NCBI GenBank assembly: GCA_034509735.1
Contig: JACGWO010000005.1
Location: 30,658,479 to 30,722,478 of the forward strand
Reading direction: 5' to 3'
Length of the DNA: 64,000 nucleotides
DNA from: Sesamum alatum
Lineage: Eukaryota > Streptophyta > Magnoliopsida > Lamiales > Pedaliaceae
The position numbers and the translations under genes were made by a program. Numbering within the stretch: the first letter of the stretch is position 1; each line of letters opens with the position of its first letter. Shown here piece after piece: positions 1-11,329 of the stretch. The notes beneath the pieces are model-generated. The model saw nothing but the letters and a program-made list of their open reading frames with translations, made no database searches and was not told where the DNA came from.

Positions 1-799
1 CAATCCAACAAACATTTCTCAATCAACAATCCAACATCATCACCTTTATGAGTAGGATATGGGATGAAATTAAGGACAACCTTATGCAATTTCCAATCAT
101 AATCAATATAATGCGCAGTCAAACACATATAGGTGAGTCTCTGATTAGAAGTCCATGTGTCCGTGGTCAATGAGATTCTTTGTCCTGAATTCTTGAAATA
201 AGTTTTTAACTTATTCTTTTAATCATAGAACAACTTGTAACAATCCCTAGTTATAGTGGTTCTTGAAGGGACATTAAATTGTGGACATGCGGCGGAGATA
301 AATTGCCTAAATCCTTCAATTTCTACACACTTAAAAGGCAATTCATCTATAATTATCATGTGAGCTAAGGCAGTCCTGACAGTTTCTTGATCAAACTTCA
401 AAGTTTCTCTTACATCCCCCGTTACACTGACACTCTGACACTCTGACAGAAACTAGTTATTGTCCGGTTCTCAGCAACAGAAACTAGATTATCAGGATGT
501 TTTTTGCATTGTTTCATATGATTGTTCAAACCAGAAGTGCCATTCTTAATAGGATCAGCAGCATAAGTGCATTCGCAATACTTACATCGACCTCTTGGCT
601 TTCCTTCACTATCATTATAGGCGATGAAGTGATCTCAAACCTTAGCCCTTTTGCATGTCTCCTTCCGTTTGGGCCCCTGTGCTTGTTTTTCTTGTGGTTG
701 TGGTCCTTCTGGTTTTGGAGGAGGTGGAGGTGTTGTGTCTGAAATGCCTTCGTCTTCCAACATCATCTCTTCTCGTTCGCTCCCTTCGGGCAAATCCAT
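1..799 (-). pseudogene. hAT transposase (BED zinc finger, RICESLEEPER-like), broken
   Basis: From the ATG at 799 the minus strand encodes an acidic, proline-rich N-terminus (PPPPPKPEGPQPQEKQ), then a BED-type zinc finger in which CKYC and the later NHMKQCKKH supply the Cys and His ligands, then the start of the catalytic region (KFDQETVRTALAHMI, RISLTTDTWTSNQRLTYM). This order matches RICESLEEPER/DAYSLEEPER transposases. Three lesions are visible: a TGA where the BED finger normally has Trp (about 635), an 8-bp tandem duplication at 429-444 that shifts the frame, and an in-frame TAA after the CYKLFYD motif (about 220). The coding region continues past base 1. It is almost certainly nonfunctional. 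Confidence 0.85.
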
Positions 800-1586
800 T
801 TATAGTTTTAACTTGCACAATACTACAAATACAACAACAAGAACCTTATATTAGGCAATGTAAAAAACATGGATTTGTGTACTTAACAGAACTAAATCTA
901 AATGACATAAACACCATTGCATTAGTTTGAAAAGACACAGAAACTACTATACTGATGCAGGAACTTCATGCTACTATTGCTCCTTCTGGCCTCTGCGCAT
1001 TAGTTTGAGTAGTGTTGCTTTACTCTTGCACTTAGGACGGAATTACTTATTTTATGGTTGTAAAAATAGTAATGGTGTATGTGTTTCTGGTTATCTCCTT
1101 GAGCACCAATCTTAGTTTGTGAGAAAGACAAGGTAATTCGAATCTTGGTTTTGAAACTTTGAGGTGGCTTCGGCGGTCAGGGTCATTGGGAATTCTATAA
1201 ACCCTGATTCCCGTTTGCACCGTTGATATGAAGGAAATCCAAGGGGATCTTACTTAGAATGCAAGAGGAAGAAAAACATAATTTTTGAGCAGGAACATAA
1301 TTCTTCACAGTTTCACCAAAACAGAGACCCAAATCCAATTGCCAATTTCACATAATTTCACAATGCAAAACACCAAAATAGAGACCCAATTTCAGCAAAA
1401 ACACAATTTCAACACTACAATTTCACATAATTTAACAATGTCTACAATCACAATTTCAATTTTCAACACTAGAAATTAGAAAATCAAATTATCAAAATAG
1501 CCAAAAAGCAAAAAACTCACCTAGTTGTAGTCGGTCCTCGCCTCTCTCGCCGTCGATGACTCTCGCCGTCGCCGTTGCGGTCACAT

Positions 1587-1681
1587 CTCTCTCTCTCTCT
1601 CGTCGCCGTCGGCCCGTCGCGGTCACGTCTCACCCACAGCACAGACAGAACTTCTCGCCGTCTCTCGTCGTCGTCGTCGTC

Positions 1682-1725
<44 letters not shown>

Positions 1726-1745
1726 GTCTCTCTCTCTCGAAGAAG
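1587..1745. repeat. (CT)n / (TCG)n microsatellite
   Basis: Pure CT dinucleotide runs alternate with TCG triplets, with the longest CT tract at about 1684-1722. Open frames here on both strands are low-complexity Ser/Leu or Arg/Glu artefacts. The tract lies between the hAT transposase start and the hAT terminus, so it is probably in the leader of that element. Confidence 0.9.
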
Positions 1746-2063
1746 CAAAAGCCCCAAAATTTCTCTCTCTCGTCGTCTCTCTTCTCTGTAGTTGTCTCTG
1801 TCTGAATATGTTTGAAGTGAATTAATAATGAATTCATTTCAGACAAATTAATATTAATAATTTTATATATTATTAAATATTAATATTATATTTAAAAAAA
1901 ATTCGGTTTTTTTCAGTTCGGTTCGATGAACCGAAGCATTTCGACCAAACTGAATCGAAAACGATTTTTTCAAAAAAATAAAACCAAAAACCAAACCGAA
2001 TTTTTTGGTTCGATTTTCGATTGAAACCGAATTATCGGTTCGGTCGGTTTTTCCACACCCCTA

Positions 2064-2585
2064 CTCAATGGTCATTTTCAGCAGCAATCTGCTTGTTGCA
2101 AGATGAATTTGTTTCTTTTCTGGTCAGAAATAACTGAAAATTTTTAATGTAATTGCAGGAAATAGGTTAGCTCTTTTTTAAGTAGCCATTGTTATAATTA
2201 CTAGACTGGTTTTTGCAGTTGAGATTGCTAGCCTCAGTTTCTCCTATCATGTCAGTATTGAGGGAACAGGAAAATTAATTTTACTGGGACCCAATAAACC
2301 ACTGTGTTTGTGAGATGCAAACTAAATAAAGATCACTTTTGGTTGATGCCAAGGCACACTGCACGAGGTCATAGTAATGTAGATCCTTTCTCTATAGTGT
2401 GAATTTTCGATATTCAACAGTGTCTCATTCATCAGAAGCTATTTTGCCAGGAGGATTTATGATGCATTCAATATTCAGAGTATTAAATGCTTTAAAACTA
2501 TCTGCAATTATGTTTTAGGAGTATGTTGCAGTCATTTATAAGCACGGACTTCTGTTTGTGGTTCTAGTTATTCTGGAGTAAACTG
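2064..2585. other. Intergenic, nothing recognised
   Basis: This is AT-rich single-copy-looking sequence between the hAT terminus and the satellite array. No coding similarity, terminal repeats or RNA gene was seen. Confidence 0.5.
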
Positions 2586-3138
2586 TTTTCTGTTTTCTTT
2601 CTTAATTTCGTCTTAATTTGTGCATGACATATTGGGCCTTAACTTTGCAGGTCCGAGGACAAACAAGACCTGGAAAGTTCATCTCTCTAATGGGTTTTCT
2701 TACACTTTTTTATGCGTTTTTTTTTTGTTTTTCGCTTTTTGCTTTCTGTTTTCTTTCTCGATTTCATCTTGATTTGTGCATGATATATTTGGCCCTAAAT
2801 TTGCAGGTTCGAAGAGAAACAAGACTCGAAGAGTTCATCTCTCCAGAGGGTTTTCTTACACTTTTTTATGCTGTTTTTTTGGTTTTCTACTTTCTATTTT
2901 CTATGTCCTTTCTTGATTTCGTCTTATTTGTGCATGACATCTTTGGCCCTAACTTGGCAGGTTCGAAGACAAACAAGACCCGGAGAGTTCATCTCTCGAG
3001 ACGGTTTTCTTACACTTTTTTATGCTTTTATTCGTTTTCTACTCTCTGCTTTCTGTTTTCTTTCTTGATTTCGTCTTGATTTGTGCATGACATATTTGGC
3101 CCTAGCATTGCAGGTCCGAAGACAAACAAGACCCGAAG

Positions 3139-3564
3139 CTAAAGCAAAGGGAGGGGAACAGAGTCATCGATCCCTAGCCAGCTACCCGGAAGCCCAAAAA
3201 GCGTGAGGGGAGCTGGCATAGTTGAGATGATGCTGTTACTCTCCCAACCAAAGAGAGATGGGAGAGCAACTGACCTCCTAGTCGGAGGGCAGGAGCGAAT
3301 CTCTCACTCAGCAGGTGCCAATGCGTTGACGTAAGGACAGTAAGACTTAGGACATAGGGTACCAATTGTTGGCTGCTAACCTTCGCTTCAGTCGGTAGAA
3401 AAAGGGAATTTCTCTCACAAACAAAGGTTGATAGTAGCTCAAAGGACGGAAGTCAATACTGGACTTCTCGCCCACCAGAAGGTCAAAAGCAGATGGAGCA
3501 GTCCTGAATCCCCATTCGTTGAATATCTACCTCCCATTTTCAATTGACTTCTTTGATAAAGGTG
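3139..3564. other. GC-richer insert in the array, possible organellar (mitochondrial) DNA
   Basis: A monomer starting at 3114 is split: the sequence departs from the repeat after CCCGAAG and rejoins it at AGTTCATCTC. The homologous monomer at 8670 is uninterrupted, so about 426 bp was gained here. The insert lacks the T-rich bias of the array, is visibly richer in G+C and has no long ORF. Its balanced composition with GGAAGCCC and GTCGGTAGAAAAAGGG type motifs resembles plant mitochondrial intergenic DNA; that origin is inference only. Confidence 0.45.
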
Positions 3565-3974
3565 AGTTCATCTCTCGAGACGGTTTTCTTACACTTTTAT
3601 ATGCTTGTTTTTGGTTTTCTGCTTTCCGCTTTCTATTTTGTTTCTTGATTTCATCTTGATTTGTGCATGACATCTTTGACCCTCACTTTGCAGGTTCGAA
3701 GACAAACAAGACCCAAAAAGTTCATCTCTCCAGATGGTTTTCTTACACTTTTTTATGATTTTTTTTTTGATTTTCTACTTTATGCTTTCTGTTTTCTTTC
3801 TTGATTTCCTCTTTATTTGTGCACGACATATTTGGCCCTAATTTTGTAGGTCGAAGACAAACAAGACCCAGAAAGTTCATCTCTCCAAACGATTTTTTTA
3901 CATTTTTTTATGATTTTTTTTTGTGGTTTTCTGCTTTCTGCTTTTTGTTTTCTTTTTTGATTTCGTATGGATTT

Positions 3975-6040
3975 TGTTAGAATAGGTGACCGTCAAGCCA
4001 ATTTATTGGCTCTTTGTAAACTATTCTATACGATCTTTTTCAATAATATGTTTATTTAAGAAATGTTCTTTGGCCATGTTCATCATATGCTTTTAACATT
4101 ATATTTATATGAGCATTTGGTTGAAGCCCTTAGATCCATTATGCTACGGGGTTGGCTCGCACATATGATGGCGACCATAAAACCAACCTCTACGGTTTGA
4201 TCTAAAATATTCCAAGTCGATGAATCGATCGAGACAGGGCATCGGCCATTCCTTAAAAAGACTTGCACTAAGTGATGCGTTCATATGATGAATGTCGAGT
4301 TTCATAGACAGAGACGTATGACGTCTGCGCACTTTAGTGGGTGCTTGATAAATAGTTATCAAGTTCACTGAATTGACTCGCAGGAGTTGTCATATGAAAG
4401 CCCTATATGGCATGATCGGTATGACTAGAACTCCTAGGCTACGATAGTGCACTAACTAGTCCTTAGACTTGAAGTTCCACAATAACCTTGTGCATAGGAT
4501 GGCTATGACTTGATCATGTCGAAGGTGGTCTCAGGTTTCATCCTGGATCACTATACGGTCATGTTTCAGACATAGTTGAAGCATGCATGGAGATTAATGA
4601 GTTCCAAGATAGGATCTGCTACTTATCATGAGATGAAAATGAACCTCCTATGTTCTCTACATTATGCGTTCCTCGAAGCCCATGGCCATGACTGTTGATC
4701 AAATAGGAGAAAGGGTTTTTCCTATATTGATAAATTGGAAGCATAATTAAATTCTAATGCAAGTAAGTTGCTATATATGATACAGGCCCAAGTCTAGCTG
4801 AATAGTGAACCTAAAGGGTCACACACAAATCCATGATGGAATTATTGGAATTAATTTCTATAATTAATTATGGCTGATAAATCAATTAATTTAAGGAGTT
4901 AAATTAATTGATTGAAATGATTTATGAAATCATTTGATGAGAATATTAAATAATATGATTATTTAATTTGGAGTCCAAATTCACAAGCATTAATTTGATT
5001 AAGTAAGACTTGTGATAGATTAATTAAGATGAATCTATTTGAGCTTGAAAACTAATTAATTAGATTAATTGATATGGGCTTATATTTAATTAAGGAATTA
5101 AATATCATGGGCTAAATAATTAGTTGGGAATTAATTAAAATTGGACTTAGTCCAATTAAAAATTAAGATAAAGCCCAAGACCTTAGCCCAAGCCCACAAG
5201 ACAAGATTCATTGAACATAGACATGACTTGTTTTCATCTTTAGAATATGAAGAAAATATGAGTCATTCTAAAGCTTGTCTATAAAGAAGACAAGTGTAAA
5301 AGAAGAAAATATGAGTCATGGTAAAGCTTGTCTATAAAGAAGACAAGCGTAAAAGGAGAAAATATGAGTCATGCTAGAACTTGTCTATGAAGAAGACAAG
5401 TGTTCTAAGAGCAAGACAAAAGGTCTTGTCTACATTCATTGTAACTAGTGCAAAGGAATGCCAATAAAAAGGGGGACAAAGCAAGAGATTAATATACCAA
5501 TTTCTACATACAAAGATATAAAAACTCTTGCTTTGCTTTTGCTCTCTAGCTCTTAGACTTTCTCTCCTTCAAAGCTAGAAAGTCTAGCTTTCACTTAAGC
5601 CTTGGTCTTATGTTCATTTCTCATTTCCAAAAGAGAAGAATTCCCTTGATTTCTCCATAGATCAATAGTTGATCTACCATAATCCTCCAATACCTACTAG
5701 CATAGGCTTGAGGGTGATTCCATCATAGGTGGTGTGGACTAACTTTAGAGGGAAGACACTTGTGTTCCTACCGTGAACAACAATTAAAAGCGCTTCCATT
5801 TTGATGTTCCACCAATTTTAAGGTAAGGTTGTTCTTGAGAAAGTTCAAGTAACCAACATCAACCGGAGAGCAAGAAAGGTTAGTTTCTCTTAACCATTCA
5901 ATTGACATCCTTTTATGCATGAGATCCATATCGTAATAGCAACGAGACGGGCGATTTGATTGCTAATTATAATATTATTTTGTAATTAAAATCTTAATTT
6001 TCACTGCGTTTAACGTCTCGGGGCTTATACGAACCTAACA
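3975..6040 (+). mobile_element. Solo LTR (2,066 bp)
   Basis: The segment starts TGTTAGAATAGG and ends CGAACCTAACA, i.e. the TG...CA ends of an LTR with a short inverted repeat (TGTTAG/CTAACA). It splits a satellite monomer and is flanked by GATTT (3970-3974) and TATTT (6041-6045), a 5-bp target duplication with one change. There is no internal region, coding sequence, primer-binding site or second LTR, so this is a solo LTR left by recombination. Orientation is arbitrary. It contains a 53-bp tandem repeat. LTRs this long occur in both Copia and Gypsy lineages, so the superfamily is not assigned. Confidence 0.8.
5250..5409 (+). repeat. 53-bp tandem repeat, three copies
   Basis: The motif AGAAAATATGAGTCAT recurs at 5251, 5304 and 5357, an exact 53-bp period, each followed by a TTGTCTATRAAGAAGACAAG block. 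It lies inside the solo LTR and probably formed by replication slippage in the parent retrotransposon. Confidence 0.85.
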
Positions 6041-6345
6041 TATTTGTGCATGACATATTTGGCCCTAACTTTGCAGGTTCGAAGACAAAAAAGACCCGGA
6101 GAGTTCATCTGTCTAGAGGGTTTTCTTACACTTTATTATGGATTTTTATGGTTTTCTTTTTTGTACTTTCTTCATTGATTTCGTCTTGATACATGCATGA
6201 CATCTTTGGCCCTAACTTTGCAGGTTCGAAGACAAACAAGACCTAGAGAGTTCATCTCTCGAGACGATTTTCTTACACTTTTTTATGCTTTCTTTTAGTT
6301 TTTTGCTTTATGATTGTTGTTTTCTTTCTTAATTTTGTCCTGATT

Positions 6346-6475
6346 TCAACATCATTGGCATTGGCATCAACATCAGCACCACCACGTCATCAGTTTCAGC
6401 ATCAACATCAGCACCACCACGTCGTTAGCTTCAGCATCAACATCAACACCAGAATCATCAGCATTGCTTTCTGCT
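6346..6475 (+). repeat. CAT/CAG-type trinucleotide expansion within a satellite monomer
   Basis: Runs of CATCAGCACCACCA and CATCAACATCAGC fill the spacer of one monomer and lengthen it to about 315 bp (6224 to 6539). A homologous expansion lies at 9440-9595. The minus-strand frames through it are low complexity. Confidence 0.85.
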
Positions 6476-9434
6476 TTGTGTTTTCTTTTTTTATTTTGTC
6501 TTGATTTGTTCATGACATCTTTAGCCATAACTTTGCAGGTTCGGAGACAAATAAGACCCTGAGAGTTCATCTCTCCCGAGGGTTTTCTTACACCTTTTCA
6601 AGCTTTCTTTTTTATTTTTAGCATTCTGTTTTCTTTCTTTATTTCGTCTTGATTTGTGCATGACATATTTGGCCCTAACTTTGCAGGTTCGAAGACAAAC
6701 AAGACCCACAGAGTTCATCTCTTGAGACGGTTTTCTTACACTTTCTTATTCTTTTTTTTTTGGTTTTCTGCTTTCTGATTTCTGTTTTGTATTTTGATTA
6801 TGTCTTGATTTGTGCTTGACATGTTTGCAGGTTCAAAGACAAACAAGACCCGAAGAGTTCATCTCTCCAGGTGGTTTTCTTACACCTTTTTATCCTTTCA
6901 TTTTTATTTTTTGTTTTCTGCTTTCTATTTTCTTTCTTGATTTCTTCTTGATTTGCGCATGACAATTTTCACCCTAACATACATGTCCAGAGAAGTTCAT
7001 CTCTCCAGAGGGTTTTCTTACACTTTTTTATGTTTTTTTTTTTGGTTTTTTGCTTTCTTATTTTTATTTTGTTTCTTGATTTCATCTAGATTTGTGCATC
7101 ACATATTTGGTCTTAACTTTCCAGGTCCGAGGACAAAGAAGACCCGAAATGTTCATCTCTCTAATGGGTTTTCTTATTCTTTTTTATGCTTTCTTTTTGG
7201 TTTTTTGTTTTTTCCCTTTTGTTTTATTTTCTCGATTTCATCTTGATTTGTCATATTATAATTGGTCCTAACTTTGCAGGTTCGAAGAGAAACAAGACTT
7301 GAAGAGTTCATCTCTCCAGAGGTTTTCTTACACTTTTTTTTTTACTTTGCTTTATTGGTTTTCTGCTTTCTGCTTTCTGCTTTCTTTCTTGATTTCGTCT
7401 AGATTTGTGCATGACAGCTCTCGCCCTAACTTTGCAGGTCCAAAGACAAACAAGTCCTGAAAACTTCATCTCTCCAGAGGGTTTTCTTACACTTTTTTAC
7501 GCTTTTTTTTTTTTTGCTTTCTGATTTCAGTTATCTTTCTTGATTTCATCTTGATTTGTACATGACATATTTGGCCTTAACTTTCCAGGTCCGAGGACAA
7601 AGAAGACCCGAAATGTTCATCTCTCTAGTGGGTTTTCTTATTCTTTTTTATGCTTTCTTTTTGGTTTTTTGCTTTTTGCCTTTTGTTTTCTTTCTTGATT
7701 TCGTCTTGATTTGTGCATAATATAATTGGCCCTAACTTTGCAGGTTCGAAGAGAAACAAGACTTGAAGAGTTCATCTCTCCAGGGGGGTTTTCTTACACT
7801 GTTTTTTTACTCTGCTTTATTGGTTTTCTGCTTTCTGCCTTTTGTTTTCTTTCTTGATTTTGTTTTATTTGTGCATAACATCTTTGGCCCTAACTTTGCA
7901 GGTTTGAAGGCAAACAAGACCCAGAGAGTTCATCTCTCGAGACGGTTTCATACACTTTTTTTATGTTTTTATTGGTTTTCTGCTTTCTGCTTTCTATTTT
8001 CTTTCTTGATTTCGTCTAGATTTATGCATGACAGATCTCGCCCTAACTTTGCAGGTCCGAAGACAAACAAGTCCCAAAAACTTCATCTCTCCAGAGGGTT
8101 TTCTTACACTTTTTTATGCTTTTTTTTTGCTTTCTAATTTCAATTATCTTTCTTGATTTCATCTTGATTTGTGCATGACATATTTGGCCTTAACTTTATA
8201 GGTCCGAGGACAAACAAGACCCTGAAAGCTCATCTCTCTAATGGGTTTTCTTACACTTTTTTATGCTTTTTTTTTTTTTTGGTTCTTCGCTTTTTGCTTT
8301 CTGTTTTCTTTCTTGATTTCGTCTTGATTTGTGCATGATATATTTGTCCCTAACTTTGCAGGTTCGAAGAGAAACAAGACCCCAAGCGTTCATCTCTCCA
8401 AAGAGTTTTCTTACACTTTTTTTTATGCTGTTTTTTTGGTTTTCTGCTTTCTGCTTTCTATGTCCTTTCTTGATTTCGTCTTATTTGTGCATGACATCTT
8501 TGGCCCTAACTTTGCAGGTTCGAAGACAAATAAGACTCGGAGATTCATCTCTCGAGACGGTTTTCTTATACTTTTTTATGCTTTTATTCGTTTCCTACTC
8601 TCTGATTTCTGTTTTCTTTCTTGATTTCGTTTTGATTTGTGCATGACATATTTGACCCTAACTTTGCAGGTTCGAAGACAAACAAGACTCGAAGAGTTCA
8701 TATCTCAAGACGGTTTTCTTACACTTTTATATGCTTGTTTTTGGTTTTTTGCTTTTTTGCTTTCTGCTTTCTTTCTTGATTTTGTCTTGATTTGTGCATG
8801 ACATCTTTGGCTCTCACTTTGCAGTTTCGAAGACAAACAAGACCCAAAAAGTTCATCTCTCTAGATGGTTTTCTTACACTTTTTTATGCTTTTTTTTTTT
8901 TTTTTTTTTTTTCTGATTTTCTGCTTTATGCTTTCTGTTTTCTTTCTTGATTTCCTCTTTATTTGTGCATGACATATTTGGTCCTAATTTTTTAGGTCCG
9001 AAGACAAACAAGACCGGGAAAGTTCATTCCTCCAGACGGTTTTTTTGCATTTTTTTATGTTTTTTTTTGTGGTTTTCTGTTTTCTGTTTTCTGCTTTCTA
9101 CTTTTTATTTTCTTTTTTGATTTCGCGTTCATTTGTGCATGACATATTTGGTCCTAACTTTGCAGGTTCAAAGACAAACACGACTCAGAGAGTTCATCTC
9201 TCTAGAGGATTTTCTTACATTTTTTCTGGATTTTTATGGTTTTCTTCTTTCTACTTTCTGCTTTCTTCGTTGATTTCGTCTTCATTTGTGCATGACATCT
9301 TTGGCCCTAACTTTGTAGGTTTGAAGACAAACAAGACCCAGAGAGTTCATCTCTCAAGACGATTTTCTTACACTTTTTTATGCTTTCTTTTAGTTTTCCG
9401 CTTTCTGATTGTTGTTTTCTTTCTTAAATTTGTC

Positions 9435-9595
9435 CTGATTTCATCATCATTTGCATCAGCATCATTGGCATTGGCATCAGCATCAGCACCACCACATCAT
9501 CAGCTTCAGCATAAACATCAGCACCATCACATCATCAGCTTCAACATCAACATCAGCACCACCATCAGCATCAGCACCACAATCATAAGCATTTT
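9435..9595 (+). repeat. CAT/CAG-type trinucleotide expansion, second copy
   Basis: Same arrangement as at 6346-6475, in the duplicated half of the array. The host monomer is about 351 bp (9319 to 9670), longer than its partner by further CATCAG units. Confidence 0.85.
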
Positions 9596-9995
9596 TGTTT
9601 TCTGCTTTGTGTTTTCTTTCTTTATTTTGTCTTGATTTGTTCATGACATCTTTGGCCCTAACTTTGCAGGTTCTGAGACAAACAAGACCCTGAGAGTTCA
9701 TCTCTTCCGAGGGTTTTCTTACACCTTATCAAGCTTTCTTTTTGGTTTTTAGCTTTCTGTTTTCTTTCTTTATTTCGTCTTGATTTGTGCATGACATATT
9801 TGGTCCTAACTTGGCAAGTTCGAAGACAAATAAGACCCACAGAGTTCATCTCTCGAGACGGTTTTCTTACACTTTCTTATTCTTTTTTTTGGTTTTCTGC
9901 TTTCTGATTTCTATTTTCTATTTTGATTTTGTCTTGCTTTGTGCTTGACATGTTTGGCCCTAACTTTGTAGGTTCGAAGACAAACAAAACGAAAC

Positions 9996-11329
9996 TTAAT
10001 AATCATAAGTTACTTATAATTATAAGTTATACTGTTAGCATCCATAGTTTATTAGTTCTAATCGCCATGTCATAGAATTTAAATTTGTCAAGATAATTAA
10101 AAGCATTTAACATGTCTAACTTATTAATTTTTAACTTCCTTCTATGTGTGTTCTTTAGAGTGTCTACTTGCATTTCCAGAATATGCACTAAAGTTAATAT
10201 TTTTCTTATCATATTTCAAATTTTATTCGAATTTTTTTTACTTGTGTTATAGTTTGTTGCAAAAAATAATTTTTTTATGTTTGTATTTTTCTTTTTTACA
10301 TGCGGGAATGTAAATAATTTAGCAACTTCTTATCTTTGAAGTATACAAGGTTGGCCAATTTTTGTATTTTCATTCTCAAAATTACTAATTTGTTAGTTTA
10401 CAACATAATTCCAAATATTATAGTAACATGAGCCTATAAGCATCTACCACATTCATGTGAGTTTAATGTAATGTAGGTTTATTTGAGTTTATTATAATGT
10501 AAGTTTACAGGTTAAACTGATGTATGTTTCGATTTATTAATATTGATACCAAATCACTGTTTTTATAGGGGGGGGGGGGGCGATATATTCCCTATTAAAA
10601 AAGAAAATTAAAAGTAAAACATCAATTAACTCACTTAATTTTTATAAGAAATGTGATCCAATTATCTTGAGAAAATGACAAAAATAGTAAACTATGAATA
10701 ACAAAGATGACATTGTAATTCAAACGCCACGCAATAGGTAGATGATTAATAATTTCATCACCCAATGAATTCATGAAACCAAGCAAGAGAGTTTCTCTTG
10801 CCAACAAAATCGAACAAGTAAATGTATAATGCAACCATGTGTTTACATAGCAATTAATTTAATTATATTGTCATTTAGCTTTTGAATTTTTTATTGAATA
10901 GGAAGCTTTTTTACAATAATATTTAATAGTTGAAATTCATCTAACCTAATGAATAAGATTTTTTCATTTATAAAATACTTATTAAATTTTAAGATAATAT
11001 TTTTACATTTATGAATACCTTATATTTTTGTTTAGTTAGACTTTTAAACAATATAATTATTTATTGATTTAATAAGCATTAGTGCAACATATTTGTCTCT
11101 GCCAGTAACATAAATATACATATTGAACGTGTCACTCTACCATGAGCAGATAGTACACATAAATATACATTGATATCTGAACTGACGTATTCAGACATAA
11201 GCGTGCGTGCACTCTGACATGAACAAATACTACATTTAAATACACATTTCGACTATCACATTGTTATCAAAAGGAATTGCCCACTTACACACTTCTCCAT
11301 TTCTCATCTTACATATTCAAAATCAACAT
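9996..11329. other. AT-rich intergenic, no gene seen
   Basis: Strongly AT-rich sequence with a G homopolymer of 12 at about 10569-10580. No coding region, RNA gene or element boundary could be supported. Confidence 0.5.

Larger units (their letters stand above)
1..2063 (-). mobile_element. hAT transposon, 5' part, cut by window edge
   Basis: The region reads on the minus strand as the beginning of a hAT superfamily element whose 3' end lies left of the window. The right boundary is the terminal motif CCACACCCCTA at 2053-2063, which is TAGGGGTGTGG on the minus strand, a common plant hAT terminus. Directly inside it (about 1900-2050) are subterminal repeats of CGGTTCGGTT and AACCGAA type, also typical of hAT ends. 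The transposase remnant starts 1.26 kb inside. The 8-bp TSD cannot be tested because the left end is missing. Family assignment is good; whether all 2 kb belong to one insertion is inferred. Confidence 0.7.
2586..9995 (+). repeat. Tandem array of a ~155-bp monomer
   Basis: About 30 monomers with spacing mostly 147-160 bp (up to about 170). The invariant core starts with GGTTCGAAGACAAACAAGAC, then GTTCATCTCTC, a G+T box (GGTTTTCTTACAC), a long T/C-rich tract, GATTTGTGCATGACAT, and ends in CTAACTTTGCAG. Core starts (first G after CAG) fall for example at 2651, 2807, 2961, 3114, 3694, 6077, 6224, 7125, 7280, 7438, 7589, 7744, 8055, 8362, 8518, 8670, 9166, 9319, 9670 and 9972. The array is interrupted by inserts at 3139-3564 and 3975-6040. 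Some monomer lengths are multiples of three, so reading frames pass through several units and give repeated peptides such as FVHDIFGPNFAGSKTNK; these lack other coding signs. Confidence 0.93.

Noticed and set aside
1517..1846. Arg/Glu-rich or Ser/Leu-rich ORFs over the CT tract
   Set aside because: Pure microsatellite translation.
9045..9635. 196-codon plus-strand ORF with repeated FVHDIFGPNFAGSKTNK peptide
   Set aside because: It is a reading frame running through satellite monomers whose lengths happen to be multiples of three; the encoded peptide is Phe/Leu-rich from T-rich tracts and other monomers break the frame.
2586..9995. CRISPR-like array
   Set aside because: Repeats are regularly spaced, but whole monomers, including the spacers, are homologous, there are no unique spacers or cas genes, and the DNA is a plant nuclear satellite.
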